A DNA stretch of 64,000 nucleotides from Lumbricus rubellus (lineage: Eukaryota > Annelida > Clitellata > Crassiclitellata > Lumbricidae). Under the pieces are notes generated by a model. That model had not been told where the DNA came from. It was given only the letters and a program-made list of their open reading frames with translations, and did no database searches. Below, in pieces: positions 54,036 through 64,000 of this stretch. The position numbers and the translations under genes are program-made. The first letter of the stretch is position 1. Every line of letters begins with the position of its first letter. Location: positions 23,365,054 to 23,429,053 of the forward strand of contig OX243825.1 in assembly GCA_945859605.1 (NCBI GenBank), written 5' to 3'.

Positions 54036-57000
54036 GTGAGCGTTCATCTATGTCATCGCTTCTTCACATTCTTAATATTAATCATAAGAGAATATTTCTT
54101 ATAATGCTTTTCTATGAATTCTTTGATCAAATGCTTGGTGTATGATGCTGAACCGTCTTTTCAATGAAGTATATATAATTATGTATGTGCTCAGCAAGAT
54201 GCTTTCCAACAACTTGTTGATAGATTTACATGGGTCTAATTTATATGATTTTGAGTCTCTTCAGTATTTCCAACCTGTAAACTTTTCCTTCTCTTGTATA
54301 AATGTTCTTAAGTTTCATAAATTTTTTAGCTGCAGACTTTGTGTTATCCAAATAACCAACTTGGAGTCTGAGTCACAGAGATATTTCAGTGGCCTCCAAC
54401 ACGTGCAATATTACTTTTATGCAGTCAGAGTAACGAGCTGCTTTGTGGCTGATGAGCATGACCAGGGAAATTCTTAGAACCCATACTACCAGTCACCTGG
54501 TACAGTGGAGTGTGAAATTGGAAACAGGCCAATAGATAACCACTTGTGGTGAGAATTTGGTGAGCTTTATTTATTTAATTTGGGCATATGCCAAGAATGA
54601 CATTGTACTTTTATGGGTTTAGATCAACATTGAGTAAGTTTTCTTAAAAAGGCAATATCCGCAGGGCTCTATCAAAACCAGACACATGTCACCATATACA
54701 ATACGGAGAAAAATGACCAGACATGCCCTATGATGACTTGCATGATCAAAATTGGATGTTTTGAGTTTGAATCAAATTCGTTTAATATAATTATTACTTT
54801 ATCAAAATAAATTATTTGAAAGGAAAATGTTGCATTTTATTCTCTTATAGTTCACGCTCAAATATCAAATGCAATGAAATTTACAGAGTCCATTGATGCT
54901 GCCAAATTTCCAAGCACTTGCTTCATTATTACTATGCGCTGTCAATGACTTTATGTTCTATTTATTGGCTGCGATTTTCTTGATTTTGACTTTTCATCAT
55001 AGTTGCGATTTTTTCCCGTTTTTTATTCTCTCGGAAAACCTCATTTTTTTCCGTTTTTTATTCCGTTTCCATCGTTTTTTACATCTATGCTTTTCATGAT
55101 CTAGCTCTTTAAAGAATCTCATGTTCTTATTTTGTATCTGTAATTTTGCAATACAAAAAGTGAGAATTAACAAATTCCTTGCCATGTGTTTTTGTTTGCA
55201 ATTTGCACTGTCTTTGCAAATACATTTTAAAGTGGTATAGGGCAACAGTAATGTTTCAGGGTAGTAGACATTACTTTTTATGTCTCTAGACTTTCATTGG
55301 TTAGGCTGTTGTAATCATCTTACTGATAAAATTTCCCAGGTCCCTAAGCCGTGGGTGTCTATTCAGTGGGTCGATTGTCCAAGCACAACCCTCCACCCTG
55401 TTACTAATCGTCCAATCTCTGCTTTTAAAAGGCATTCGACCATTTGAGCCCTTGTTCTTTGTACTACCCTCTTCCCCCAACCTTCCCCAAAGTACAATTT
55501 GACCTGAGGGTGGTTAGGTCTTCTGAACCTCAAAGACCACACCTGTTAACGGCATGCTTTTCTTTATTATGGCATCACAGTTTTTCATGACAAGGTCCAT
55601 TGTGACCACTGAGTTAGAGATTAAAGGCTAACTCGTTATCACTTGTTATCACTTGTTAGTGCTGCAACTGTTCTTTTGACGCCATTGTCTATACATGTTG
55701 AAACGTTAGATCCAAAATGCTCAGAAGTGGTGAAAAATTATTCACCTGGAGAGGTGCATTGAAATTGTTGGTTTGTGCCGACATTTTTTTTTATAAATTT
55801 AAATTTCAACTGACATGAATTGACATGAGTCATGTAATGTTGCCAATACATGTGAAGTTAATGTTTAATTCCATTTATTGCTCCCAGGAGAGGGAGGGTA
55901 CACAAGATAATTTCTAAACAGTTTAAAGCAACAAATGAAATTTTTGAGAAACTGAACATTGGTAACATGTAGAACATGGAGACAATGAGTAATTCTGAAT
56001 GGAAGAAAATTCCACTAAGCAACAGCTTTAAGTTCAAGGTAACCCCTATAAGATATGTTTGGCGATCAAGAACTGGTTGCTGGAAGAACAGTTACAACAA
56101 ACGTAATAAAAAACAAAACTTAACGACAATAAATTTCTGCAATACTAGATATTATGTTTTGCTATGTGTGCTCATATTGATTGTGTAAAGTGAGAGAAGA
56201 GCTTGGCAGTTCAAAGGTGGACCCTGGTATTTTCATGGAGAGTGAATATGAGTGAAACTGTCTGGTTATGTCACGTCAATTGGCACTGTAATCTTTTGTC
56301 ATGAATGAATGGCAGGAGGGCGCTTTTTATGTGCAGCCGAGCATCAGAGACCATGCAGATCTGACCTTTGCTTGCTGTCCAAATATTTGCTGTGAATATT
56401 CACTTGAGGGCAATTATTGGAAATAATGTGATGATTGTGAGCAGGGTTCTGCTGGGGGAAGATTTGCCACAGAATCTATAAGCAATCGTTATATCGTATG
56501 AATGGTCCATGGACCTTTATGAGAAGTGGACTACAGCTTTTCCTTGCCGAAAGAAATCACGTGAAGATTGTTTTTCATAGTTATAGGTTCTAATTGAATT
56601 GTCAAATACATGTACAAAATTAATTTTATTTTTGTGGTACTTTTAATGCTTGGCTGTAGTTAATTTATTTCAAACAGATTTGCTCAAAAAGGAAAGGAAA
56701 TGGCTGTTGATGGGTTTGCGATACTTGCACATGTTTACTTTTGGATTAATTTGTTGCTCCAGTTAGTTGATAAATTTTTAAGCGTAGATTTTAACGTTTC
56801 ATGAAATGTTTAACTATGATGAAATACAGAAAGTGTAGAAATGGGGATGATGGCTCACTAACAGTCATATAATGTCTTGCAACATCGTTGTTCTGCTTTG
56901 GTTCAATTATTTCATGAGGTTGTTAGATTGAAGAATTTGTTTGCTTCAAATGAAGGCAGCTGCTGAAAAATGCGTATACATTTAAGTTTAAAAAAACACT

Positions 57001-57442
57001 TTCTGGGAAAAGGATAATGTATGCGATATGTAAAAAGTGCAAAAGGTTGGTTAATAAAATATTACATTTATGATATGTATTGTCTGCTAGAAGTAGACAC
57101 TAATTTAACCAGAACGATCACTTTGCCTGCTGTGTCTGACAGGTAACAAAGGCATACAGCTGAGCAAGCATCTCACTTGAAGGCCATGTTATTGTCTGGT
57201 TTGAGACAACAGTGTCTGAATGTGAATGCCATCTGTGAATGTTGATTGGTGATTGGTGAATGTTGACAACAGTGAATGGTGAATGTTTGCCTGGCAGTTC
57301 TACTGACTACTGCAGAAATCCCTGGTTTTTCGTTTGCCATCTTTTGCTTAACTTTTCCTGTCATAGGGCCTTCTTACAGGTCTCCTTAATGCCCTTCTGC
57401 TATTGTCTTGTTACTAATGCTGTCTAAACAACTCAATTGTAG

Positions 57443-57475
<33 letters not shown>

Positions 57476-60400
57476 CAGGTGTCTGGGCTCGGAATAACAG
57501 CCGTTGGTGTGCTAGCATTTTTAGTCTCACACAAGTATGTCAGTCTTATTGGTGGTCACCTTGACCCCCTCATCATCTGCACGTATCTGCTGCTGGGCAC
57601 AGGTGGTCTCATCATCCTGCTGGCCTTCACAATGGGATGCTGTGCCACCTGTCGGAGGAGCAGGACCTGTCTCATGATGGTCAGTTCATCATCAACACAT
57701 TGTCTCTGTTTATTTCTTTTGTTACGCAATCTTATGGTTTGTTGCTCTTGATGCCTGTGTGTTTGCTTTGTTTCTCTGTTCATTATTTGTGTGTCTTTAT
57801 TACCACGTACACTGTCTCGTTATTAGGTAATGTCTTCCTTTATTACTATTTGTTTGCTATAGTGCTCCTACATTTGCTGCATTTCTCAGTTTTTCTGTTT
57901 GCAGCTGTCATGCTTGTTCCGTTCTTCAAAAGAAAATTTTTTGGCCTGTTTACATCTTATTTCTTATGTGTTGTTTCTCTCTTTGCTGCTGTTTGTCGTC
58001 TAACTGTGGCATCAATTTTTTGTGGCATTCTCTGTGTTGCTGTGTGTTATCCTCTGTGTTGCTCTGTGTTGTTGTCTGTGTTGCTCTGTGTTGTTGTCTG
58101 TGTTGCTCTGTGTTGTCCTCTGTGTTGCTCTGTGTTGTTGTCTGTGTTGCTCTGTGTTGTTGTCTGTGTTGCTATGTGTTGATGTCTGTGTTGCTGTGTG
58201 TTGTCCTCTGTGTTGCTGTGTGTTGTCTGTGTTGCTGTGTGTTGTCCTATGTGTTGCTCTGTGTTGTTGTCTGTGTTGTCCTCTGTGTTGCTCTGTGTTG
58301 CTGTGTGTTATCCTCTATGTTGCTGTGTGTTGTTGTCTGTGTTGCTGTGTGTTGTTGTCTGTGTTGCTGTGTGTTGTTGTCTGTGTTGCTGTGTGTCATT
58401 CTGTGTGTTGAGCAAATTGCATTTCCAGCTGAAACTGATGTGGTGAGAAATTTTAAAATCTGTGAACATTTTCCTCTTTGCTTGACTTCATCTGACATTT
58501 TGACAATTGAAGAGAGGTAAGTATGTCAGTGGGCATTGCAGTTGAAACTGACGATTTTTAAGTCCTTTCTATGAGAAGATGGCATTCAAGATGCAATGAC
58601 AATATATGTTGAATGTGCACGATTTTTCTGTTTTAATTCAACTGAATTTATTTAGCAATTGTTTTATGTTAGACTAGGTGCTATGTTGCTTAAAAGTGTT
58701 AAATGTTAAAACTGCCGTTTTTAATGTTTCCTTACAGTATTCAGTTGTGAGTTGATAAAATTTGATGTGGTGATTGTAGACTATTGTAAGACAGCAAAAT
58801 TGTCTGGCCAGTGGCCATAGCCCCACTATGAGTGCATGAGCCAATATTAGTTACTGATGTTGGCAGACTTATCTCTTAAGAGCGTCTTTTAAGAATGAAA
58901 AAATCTGGATAACAGTAGTACAAAAAACAATTGCAACAGCCTAAGCAAGACATCTTGAATCTTGACTTTAGAGCGCCTGATGAACTACTTATGTTGTCAA
59001 GATTTGTGCCATCCTTCATTTTTGTGTATTGTTGAAACTGTTGGTGTTTAAGTTCGATTGAGTTTGAATTGTCAAAACTCTTTAAATAATATCACTGATC
59101 AATGTTTTTAAATTTGCTGGTTCAACTCATAATACATACATGTCCTTAATTATCAACATACCACATTCATTGAACCCAGGTTGCATTCAGTACGTTGGTT
59201 GTCAATGGATCAAAAATATCGGTTTCAAAACCTGTCTCATAGAACTTCGCTTAGTATTACGTTTAAACCCTCTGATGATCTGAACATGTTATGCATTCAC
59301 TCCTCAAAGTTCACACCAATAACTATTACAGTATATTTTGTGGATGATGCAGTGACTCATGATCATGTGCCTTACACCCAAACAGAAAGTGTTCGGCTCT
59401 CCTCAGGCTTTGAGATGCGCTGTCCAATTCAGTTCATTCTGTCAGATCTTTTATGTCATCCAGGTCTCAACGTTGCTGCTTCAAGTTGCATTCCCACCAT
59501 AGCATGGTTTCTTGTTTCTCTCATCTATTTTGGATTTCAAACTGTCTTCTCTCCAATTCGTTATGATTTGATTGGGATTATTTTGCTTGAAATTATCATC
59601 AATTGTGGTGGCGTAAACATTATTACAGTCATTGTAATCGTTGAATTAGATTAAATTTGTTCACTGGAGTTATATAAATTACACTTCTTCTTCCTCTTCT
59701 TTGTTCTGTTATAAGGGGATTTGTAGGAGTTATTTAGCTGCATGAATTGACCTCCTTAGCCAGAATCCTAAGCGCTGGTTCCTTGCTGTATCCTTAGTGA
59801 GCATTGGCTCTGTATGGAGCTGAGCGCTAGAGATTGTAAAGGAAAGGAATTGGTCATTAGAGATAAGCTGGTCTGTGGAATTAGGTCGCTTTGCATTCAA
59901 CATTCAAACAACCGTCCTTGGGGATTAATAATACTGACTATGGTAGCCATGACCAGCTGCCTGCTTCAGTAAACTGATTAGCATCAGTGAGTCACACCAA
60001 TCCAGCTGGCCAGTTTATTTATTTCTTAAAGATATAATTATTCTAATATTCTATATTGCCACTGTGTGAATCAGAAGCGATCTCTGCGCTGACCTAAATT
60101 CTGTTAACCCGTTTACCGTGTAATAAAAATTTTAATAGTAAAAATTGGACGAGTTAACTCGGGGATCACGGTAAAGGGGTTAAGTGTTCTGGCTTTTTAT
60201 AGCCAGTAGTAAAAGCTGATGCTCTAAGTTGAGATTAACAATGTTGATCCTTTAGTTAGATGCAGCCCTCATTTGGACTCATAGTTCAAACCTGATTTAT
60301 AATTGTAAAGAATTTCCCAAGAGAGTCCCTAATGATATTGACCACACACACGAAATGCTTATTGTACTGGATGACATGGGTATGAATTTAATGCTAAATG

Positions 60401-60625
60401 TGTACATTATTCTTGTACTTGCATTTGATAGTTTTATGGTTTTGCATTTGATTGTTATCGTTCATTCTCTCAGTTTTGTATGAAATCATAAGAACCTAAG
60501 TTGTGCTGTCTATCTTCAATGACATTTGACTTGTTTTCTGTTTCTTGTAGTATTCTGTTCTGCTACTTTTAATTTTCCTCCTGGAAGCAGGAACTGGAAT
60601 TCTGGCGTACATCTACGAAATGAAC
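53916..60625 (+). CDS. Tetraspanin (CD151/TSPAN11-like), first three exons
   Basis: Gene span: coding exons 53916-54035, 57479-57679 and 60551-60625 give 132 residues, all introns in phase 0. Seen: short cytoplasmic N-terminus ending in CC (22-23), transmembrane helix 1 (about 25-55, interrupted by the first intron), small loop with SHKYVSL, helix 2 (about 70-92), the cytoplasmic GCCATC motif (93-98), and helix 3 (108-127) with EAGTGILAYIY. The intron positions agree with those of vertebrate CD151-type genes as I know them. The large extracellular loop with CCG and the fourth helix must be encoded to the right of the window. Tetraspanins organise integrins and other membrane proteins; the juxtamembrane cysteines are likely palmitoylated. 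Confidence 0.9.
54036..57478 (+). other. Tetraspanin intron (3.4 kb)
   Basis: GTGAGC...TTTACAG. T-rich; a (GTT)n run at 57442-57473 leads into the acceptor and may act as its polypyrimidine-like stretch. No nested gene supported. Confidence 0.75.
57479..57679 (+). CDS. Tetraspanin coding exon 2
   Basis: 67 codons, phase 0 at both ends; acceptor TTTACAG, donor ATG|GTCAGT. Encodes the end of helix 1, the small extracellular loop, helix 2 and the GCCATCRRSR cytoplasmic turn. Confidence 0.92.
57680..60550 (+). other. Tetraspanin intron (2.9 kb)
   Basis: GTCAGT...TTCTTGTAG. Contains the 22-bp minisatellite (58031-58412) and a 149-codon open frame at 59205-59654 of unknown meaning. Confidence 0.75.
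58031..58412. repeat. 22-bp minisatellite
   Basis: Unit TCTGTGTTGCTCTGTGTTGT plus TG with variants, about 17 copies. The period is not a multiple of three, so Cys/Val/Leu-rich frames run in all three forward frames; none is a gene. Confidence 0.92.
60551..60625 (+). CDS. Tetraspanin coding exon 3
   Basis: 25 codons, phase 0; acceptor TTCTTGTAG, donor AAC|GTAAGA. Reads YSVLLLLIFLLEAGTGILAY followed by IYEMN: helix 3 and the start of the large extracellular loop. Confidence 0.9.
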
Positions 60626-61210
60626 GTAAGATCACAATTCACATCTGATTCTATTCTGCCACACTGTTTTACCGTTTAATGACGAGGGGATTAGTTTTTC
60701 ATGCATTTTAGTACACGCTTGTAGTTTAAGGGTTAACAGTGAATTGCACTTTTTGTATCTCAATGAAAAGATTATATTGAATGGATCACAGACAGAATTT
60801 TTATATCCCTTTTCTTGAAGTGTGTAAGGAATGCTGTGGAATGTAACCTAATTTTGGCGGTGTGCCAGTTATTATCAACAGTTATGTTGGAAAGGATGTG
60901 GTGCTAGTGATGAGAAGAGGTTGAAGATGGATGAAGGGATCTTCAATTCTTCATATCCTGTTTGCTCAACACTCATAATTGGCAGTAGACTGTAAGTCGC
61001 CAGCCGACTGACGATGGCTTCAGCGTAGAAAGGCATCTGCAGACAATTGCCGCTGTTGACAAAACGTTGCTGTACATGACACTGAAGCATCATGCAGTTG
61101 ATGATGACAGGAAAGCTACTGTAGTCAGAAGTCTTTCAACGGTGTCTTTGGGTCATGCCGCCAAATTAAAAAGGTTTCTCAGTCTGTTGCGTGAATACTT
61201 TCTTCTGATG

Positions 61211-61390
61211 GATGATACCTCTATGGTTGCGATGATACCTCTATGGTTGTGATGATACCTCTATGGTTGCGATGATACATCTATGGTTGCGATGATACCT
61301 CTATTGTTGCGATGATACCTATATGGTTGTGATGATACCTCTACGGTTGCGATGATACCTCTATGGTTGTGATGATACCTCTATGGTTGA
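61211..61390. repeat. 20-bp minisatellite, 9 copies
   Basis: Exactly nine head-to-tail units of GATGATACCTCTATGGTTGC with point variants. Confidence 0.97.
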
Positions 61391-61639
61391 TGCTGAATGT
61401 TGTTTTGAAGTCCGTGGCCTATCACTGCAGTAACAGGGATCCGTGAACTCATTCATGATAGGCATTTGACTTAACGAAACACATCTTAAAAGTTGGGGTC
61501 ATTTGGGTTGTCTAATTTTTATTATGTGCTCAGATTGGCTTGGGCTTTATGAATTTTTCGTACGTATAGCTGTAGTATGGCTGCTAACACCATTTCAGAG
61601 GCTGACACTGACACATTCTTCTTCATTATTAATTTGTTC

Positions 61640-61745
61640 GCGAAACAATTTTCGCTGTCTCAAACTGCTTTCTCTTATCTGGGTCTTTCGCTCTGGGAGC
61701 ACCTCTGATTGGTGTGCACTTTGAAAGACGCTTTAAAAATTGATA
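61640..61745 (+). repeat. L2-like LINE 3'-end remnant
   Basis: TCTGGGAGCACCTCTGATTG and AAGACGCTTTAAAAATTGAT match the shared tail in diverged form. Confidence 0.5.
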
Positions 61746-62330
61746 GATACAATACAATAAAAGCATCTCAGTATTTTTAGTACTGTTACAATTGATCATT
61801 TTGTGGCTGTAGCAGAGTAACTGGATTACGAAAAGTGTTTCCAGGTCCTTCCAATTGCCAGCCATGCACCTACTGTCCGTGCATGGGATGAGGTCACATG
61901 ATCAGTCACATGATCAGTTCATTCTTGTGCTGGTGCTTTGTTGATTATGTTTCCTCGACCACAAAATCGTCAGCGCAACTGCATGCCAGCGTCTCTAAAT
62001 GTCAACTATCGCACACACGTGTAGATTCGCTTCTCATTTGCGAGCGGGTTTAATTGAGTTGCCAGCATAACGACAGCCGATGCTGTTAGGATTTGCGTGT
62101 GCTTTCCATGGCATTGGCAACAAATTATCAATTGCAGCAGAAGCAATTGGCATCAAGACACAGAGAAATACACAGAGAAAGACACAGTTTTCAGCATACA
62201 GAAGCAAATGGCATCTATAGCATCTGTATGCGTTGATACTGCTTGGATTTCATGGATGTGGCAGAGTGTGCGACTGCGTTGAATGGGTGGGGGGTGTTAA
62301 CATCAGAGGATTTATGTTTGCTATGACCTC

Positions 62331-62458
62331 TTCTCGTGCAGTGCAGGTTCAGCTGATTGCGACGAGAAATACATCGTGTGATCGTCGTAGTTCCTTCTCG
62401 TGCAGTGCAGGTTCAGCTGATTGCGACGAGATATACATCGTGTGATCGTCGTAGTTCA
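62331..62458. repeat. 64-bp tandem duplication
   Basis: Two adjacent near-identical copies starting TTCTCGTGCAGTGCAGGTTC; one A/T difference noted in GACGAGAAATAC versus GACGAGATATAC. Recent. Confidence 0.95.
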
Positions 62459-62890
62459 TGGCGTGTTTGTTTTGCTTGAGGCGTTTGAGCGTCTGCAAAG
62501 TGGTTGCCGCTTTTGATTGAACGTCCCTGGAAATGGTCCGGAAAAACGTTCCATTTAGCACTTCATTGCTTGGCACCTGATTGCAGACATTGGTTGGTTG
62601 GGTGGGAGAGAGGGATCGGCTTCAGGTGTCAGACAAAATAAGAAGGGGGATATGGATGAATGGCTTGACTGATTATAAGTGGATGAGTGAAACACTAACA
62701 GAACTGGCAACACCTTAGTTGTCATGAATGAATGGATGAAGGAAGAAATGGATAGATGGAGGGAGGAAGGGATAAATGGTTTGTAATTAGATCTCATATA
62801 TTGCCACCTTGGTAGCACTAATCAGAGAAATGCACTACGGTATCGTGAATGATGTTAAATGTCATTGAGAATAACCAGCTAAGGTGTTTG

Positions 62891-63100
62891 CATGTGCACT
62901 TGTTATAGCGCCCCTTCAAAATTTGTTACTCAGAAGCGGTCCCGACAACATCATGGACACTGAATCGGAGTTTCAAGCCGAGGTGCTGAGCAATTTCAAA
63001 TGAAGGACTTGCCCAAGGTCCCTACGAGGCGGTCTGAGGTGGATTTGAACCTGCAACCCTCCATCTGCAAGGCAACGAACATACCCCACGTGCCCCACGA
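62891..63100 (-). mobile_element. tRNA-derived SINE
   Basis: Minus-strand member of the family at 29571 and 33003; body GGCAAGTCCTTCATTTGAAA, tail GGGGCGCTATAACAAGTGCA, diverged tRNA-like head near 63085. Confidence 0.82.
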
Positions 63101-63419
63101 ACGTGTGATGTTAGGTTCCCAATGAGAATCTCACAGATTGAAGGAGAAGATCATTCCATAGTTAAACGTTTTATAGCAGTCTTCTGTATTAAAAGTAAAA
63201 AGATGTATCCTTTACCTTCTGTGATGATGTGACTGAGAGTACGTCATCAAGATAGATGGTTGTGACGATAGAAATCAAGGGATTGATGAGTGAGCCAGTG
63301 AAGTGAATTAAAATATTAAAATGGAGTTGAGCAACATTCAGAGTGTGCAGCTCTAGGATTGTTGGGCAGTGAAAACTTCCTGCAGTGCTTCATTTGCTTA
63401 TAAATACGGGATTTACCGG

Positions 63420-63467
63420 CTGCAGATAGCATATGGCTTACCACAGATAGCATATGGCTTACCACAG
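63420..63467. repeat. 23-bp tandem pair
   Basis: CAGATAGCATATGGCTTACCA plus CA repeated twice. Confidence 0.9.
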
Positions 63468-63564
63468 ATCTAAGAGACTGAGACTCAATGTGAAAACAGG
63501 AATCTCATCCATCTTATGTACCCGGTAGTCGTGTAGGCCTACGTTAAGATGATTCATTATTCAT

Positions 63565-63630
63565 TCTTTCATTACGAAGATTTTATATAGTGCCCTTCAA
63601 GGTTACTACTCAGGAGCGCTTTACAAGATG
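63565..63630 (-). repeat. LINE/SINE 3'-tail remnant
   Basis: Reverse complement reads GCGCTCCTGAGTAG ... GAAGGGCACTATATAAAATC, the shared tail. Confidence 0.55.
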
Positions 63631-64000
63631 ATAAATAGTTATGTGAGATGATACAATGCTGTAAAAATAGGAAAAAATCACAGCATAAACGAAGATTAAT
63701 TCTGACTTTCTAACTTGTCAGCAGTAAAAAATTCCTCTGAGTGAGAAAAATTGAGCAAATTCTGCTAAATTTATGCAAAATAATCGACTGAAATGACAGA
63801 TTGACATTCGAATGGCTGCTGATATTTATTTGCAGATGCCTGTTTGTGTATTCCACAGACATATTCCATTCTGTGAAGGCAGCCAAGTAGAAATAATTGA
63901 AAAGAAAAGGAGTCAATCTGAGAAGATAAAATATGCAAATTTCAAATGATCAAATTCTCTGACCGGAGCCATAGCAATTGATTGTCATTGATCAACAGAC

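Larger units (their letters stand above)
60626..64000 (+). other. Tetraspanin intron, continuing past window edge
   Basis: No further tetraspanin exon found up to the edge. Contains a 20-bp minisatellite, a 64-bp duplication, a SINE and LINE-tail remnants. A candidate acceptor before 63837 leads into no tetraspanin-like sequence. Confidence 0.6.

Noticed and set aside
57637..58520. Cys/Val/Leu-rich frames of up to 184 codons
   Set aside because: They arise from the 22-bp minisatellite and exist in all three forward frames.
63837..63950. Possible fourth tetraspanin exon after a TTTGCAG acceptor
   Set aside because: The translation lacks any tetraspanin large-loop feature (no CCG, no helix).

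Overview
This 64 kb window is from a large, repeat-rich animal nuclear genome. The genes have spliceosomal introns, a GT...AG intron pattern and metazoan protein families (DC-STAMP-domain protein, BTB-BACK-Kelch protein, tetraspanin). Many mobile elements and microsatellites lie between them. The frequent palindrome TAGGCCTA, the tRNA-derived SINEs and the copia element with an internal initiator-Met tRNA primer site suggest a marine invertebrate, perhaps an echinoderm or a related deuterostome. The species cannot be fixed from the sequence alone.

Layout. 1-3683: a Ty1/copia retrotransposon (5' LTR cut by the window edge) whose polyprotein frame is open through gag, protease, integrase and most of reverse transcriptase, then suffers an internal deletion. 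3684-11700: LINE 3' fragment, polypyrimidine tracts and microsatellites, with a 1.5 kb hAT-type element inserted in one tract. 11736-16818: a complete three-exon gene for a DC-STAMP-domain (DCST1/DCST2/sneaky/SPE-42 family) membrane protein with a C-terminal C4C4 RING-like motif and, unusually, an N-terminal SH3 domain. 20275-22230: a single-exon BTB-BACK-Kelch (KLHL) gene with five TGACGTCA sites in its coding sequence. 22.8-26.8 kb: a hAT-type MITE, a Tc1/mariner-type MITE, an old tandem duplication and a fold-back repeat. 27.3-53.9 kb: no convincing host coding exon, but many MITEs, SINE and LINE pieces and minisatellites. I read much of it as a possible long first intron of the next gene. 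53916-60625: the first three coding exons of a CD151/TSPAN11-type tetraspanin; the rest lies beyond the right edge.

Function. DCST-family proteins are sperm membrane proteins needed for sperm-egg fusion in mammals, flies and worms, so the first gene is a candidate gamete-fusion factor. Its SH3 extension is the most interesting protein-level observation. The KLHL protein is predicted to be a Cullin-3 substrate adaptor and the tetraspanin a membrane organiser; nothing in the sequence links these two to the first gene beyond proximity.

Mobile-element structure is unusually readable. Five hAT-like elements have CAG...CTG ends and 8-bp target duplications (four perfect, one 7 of 8). A further MITE has an 8-bp duplication and 47-bp inverted repeats. 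A four-copy MITE family lacks any obvious target duplication. tRNA-derived SINEs share a 3' tail with local L2-like LINEs.
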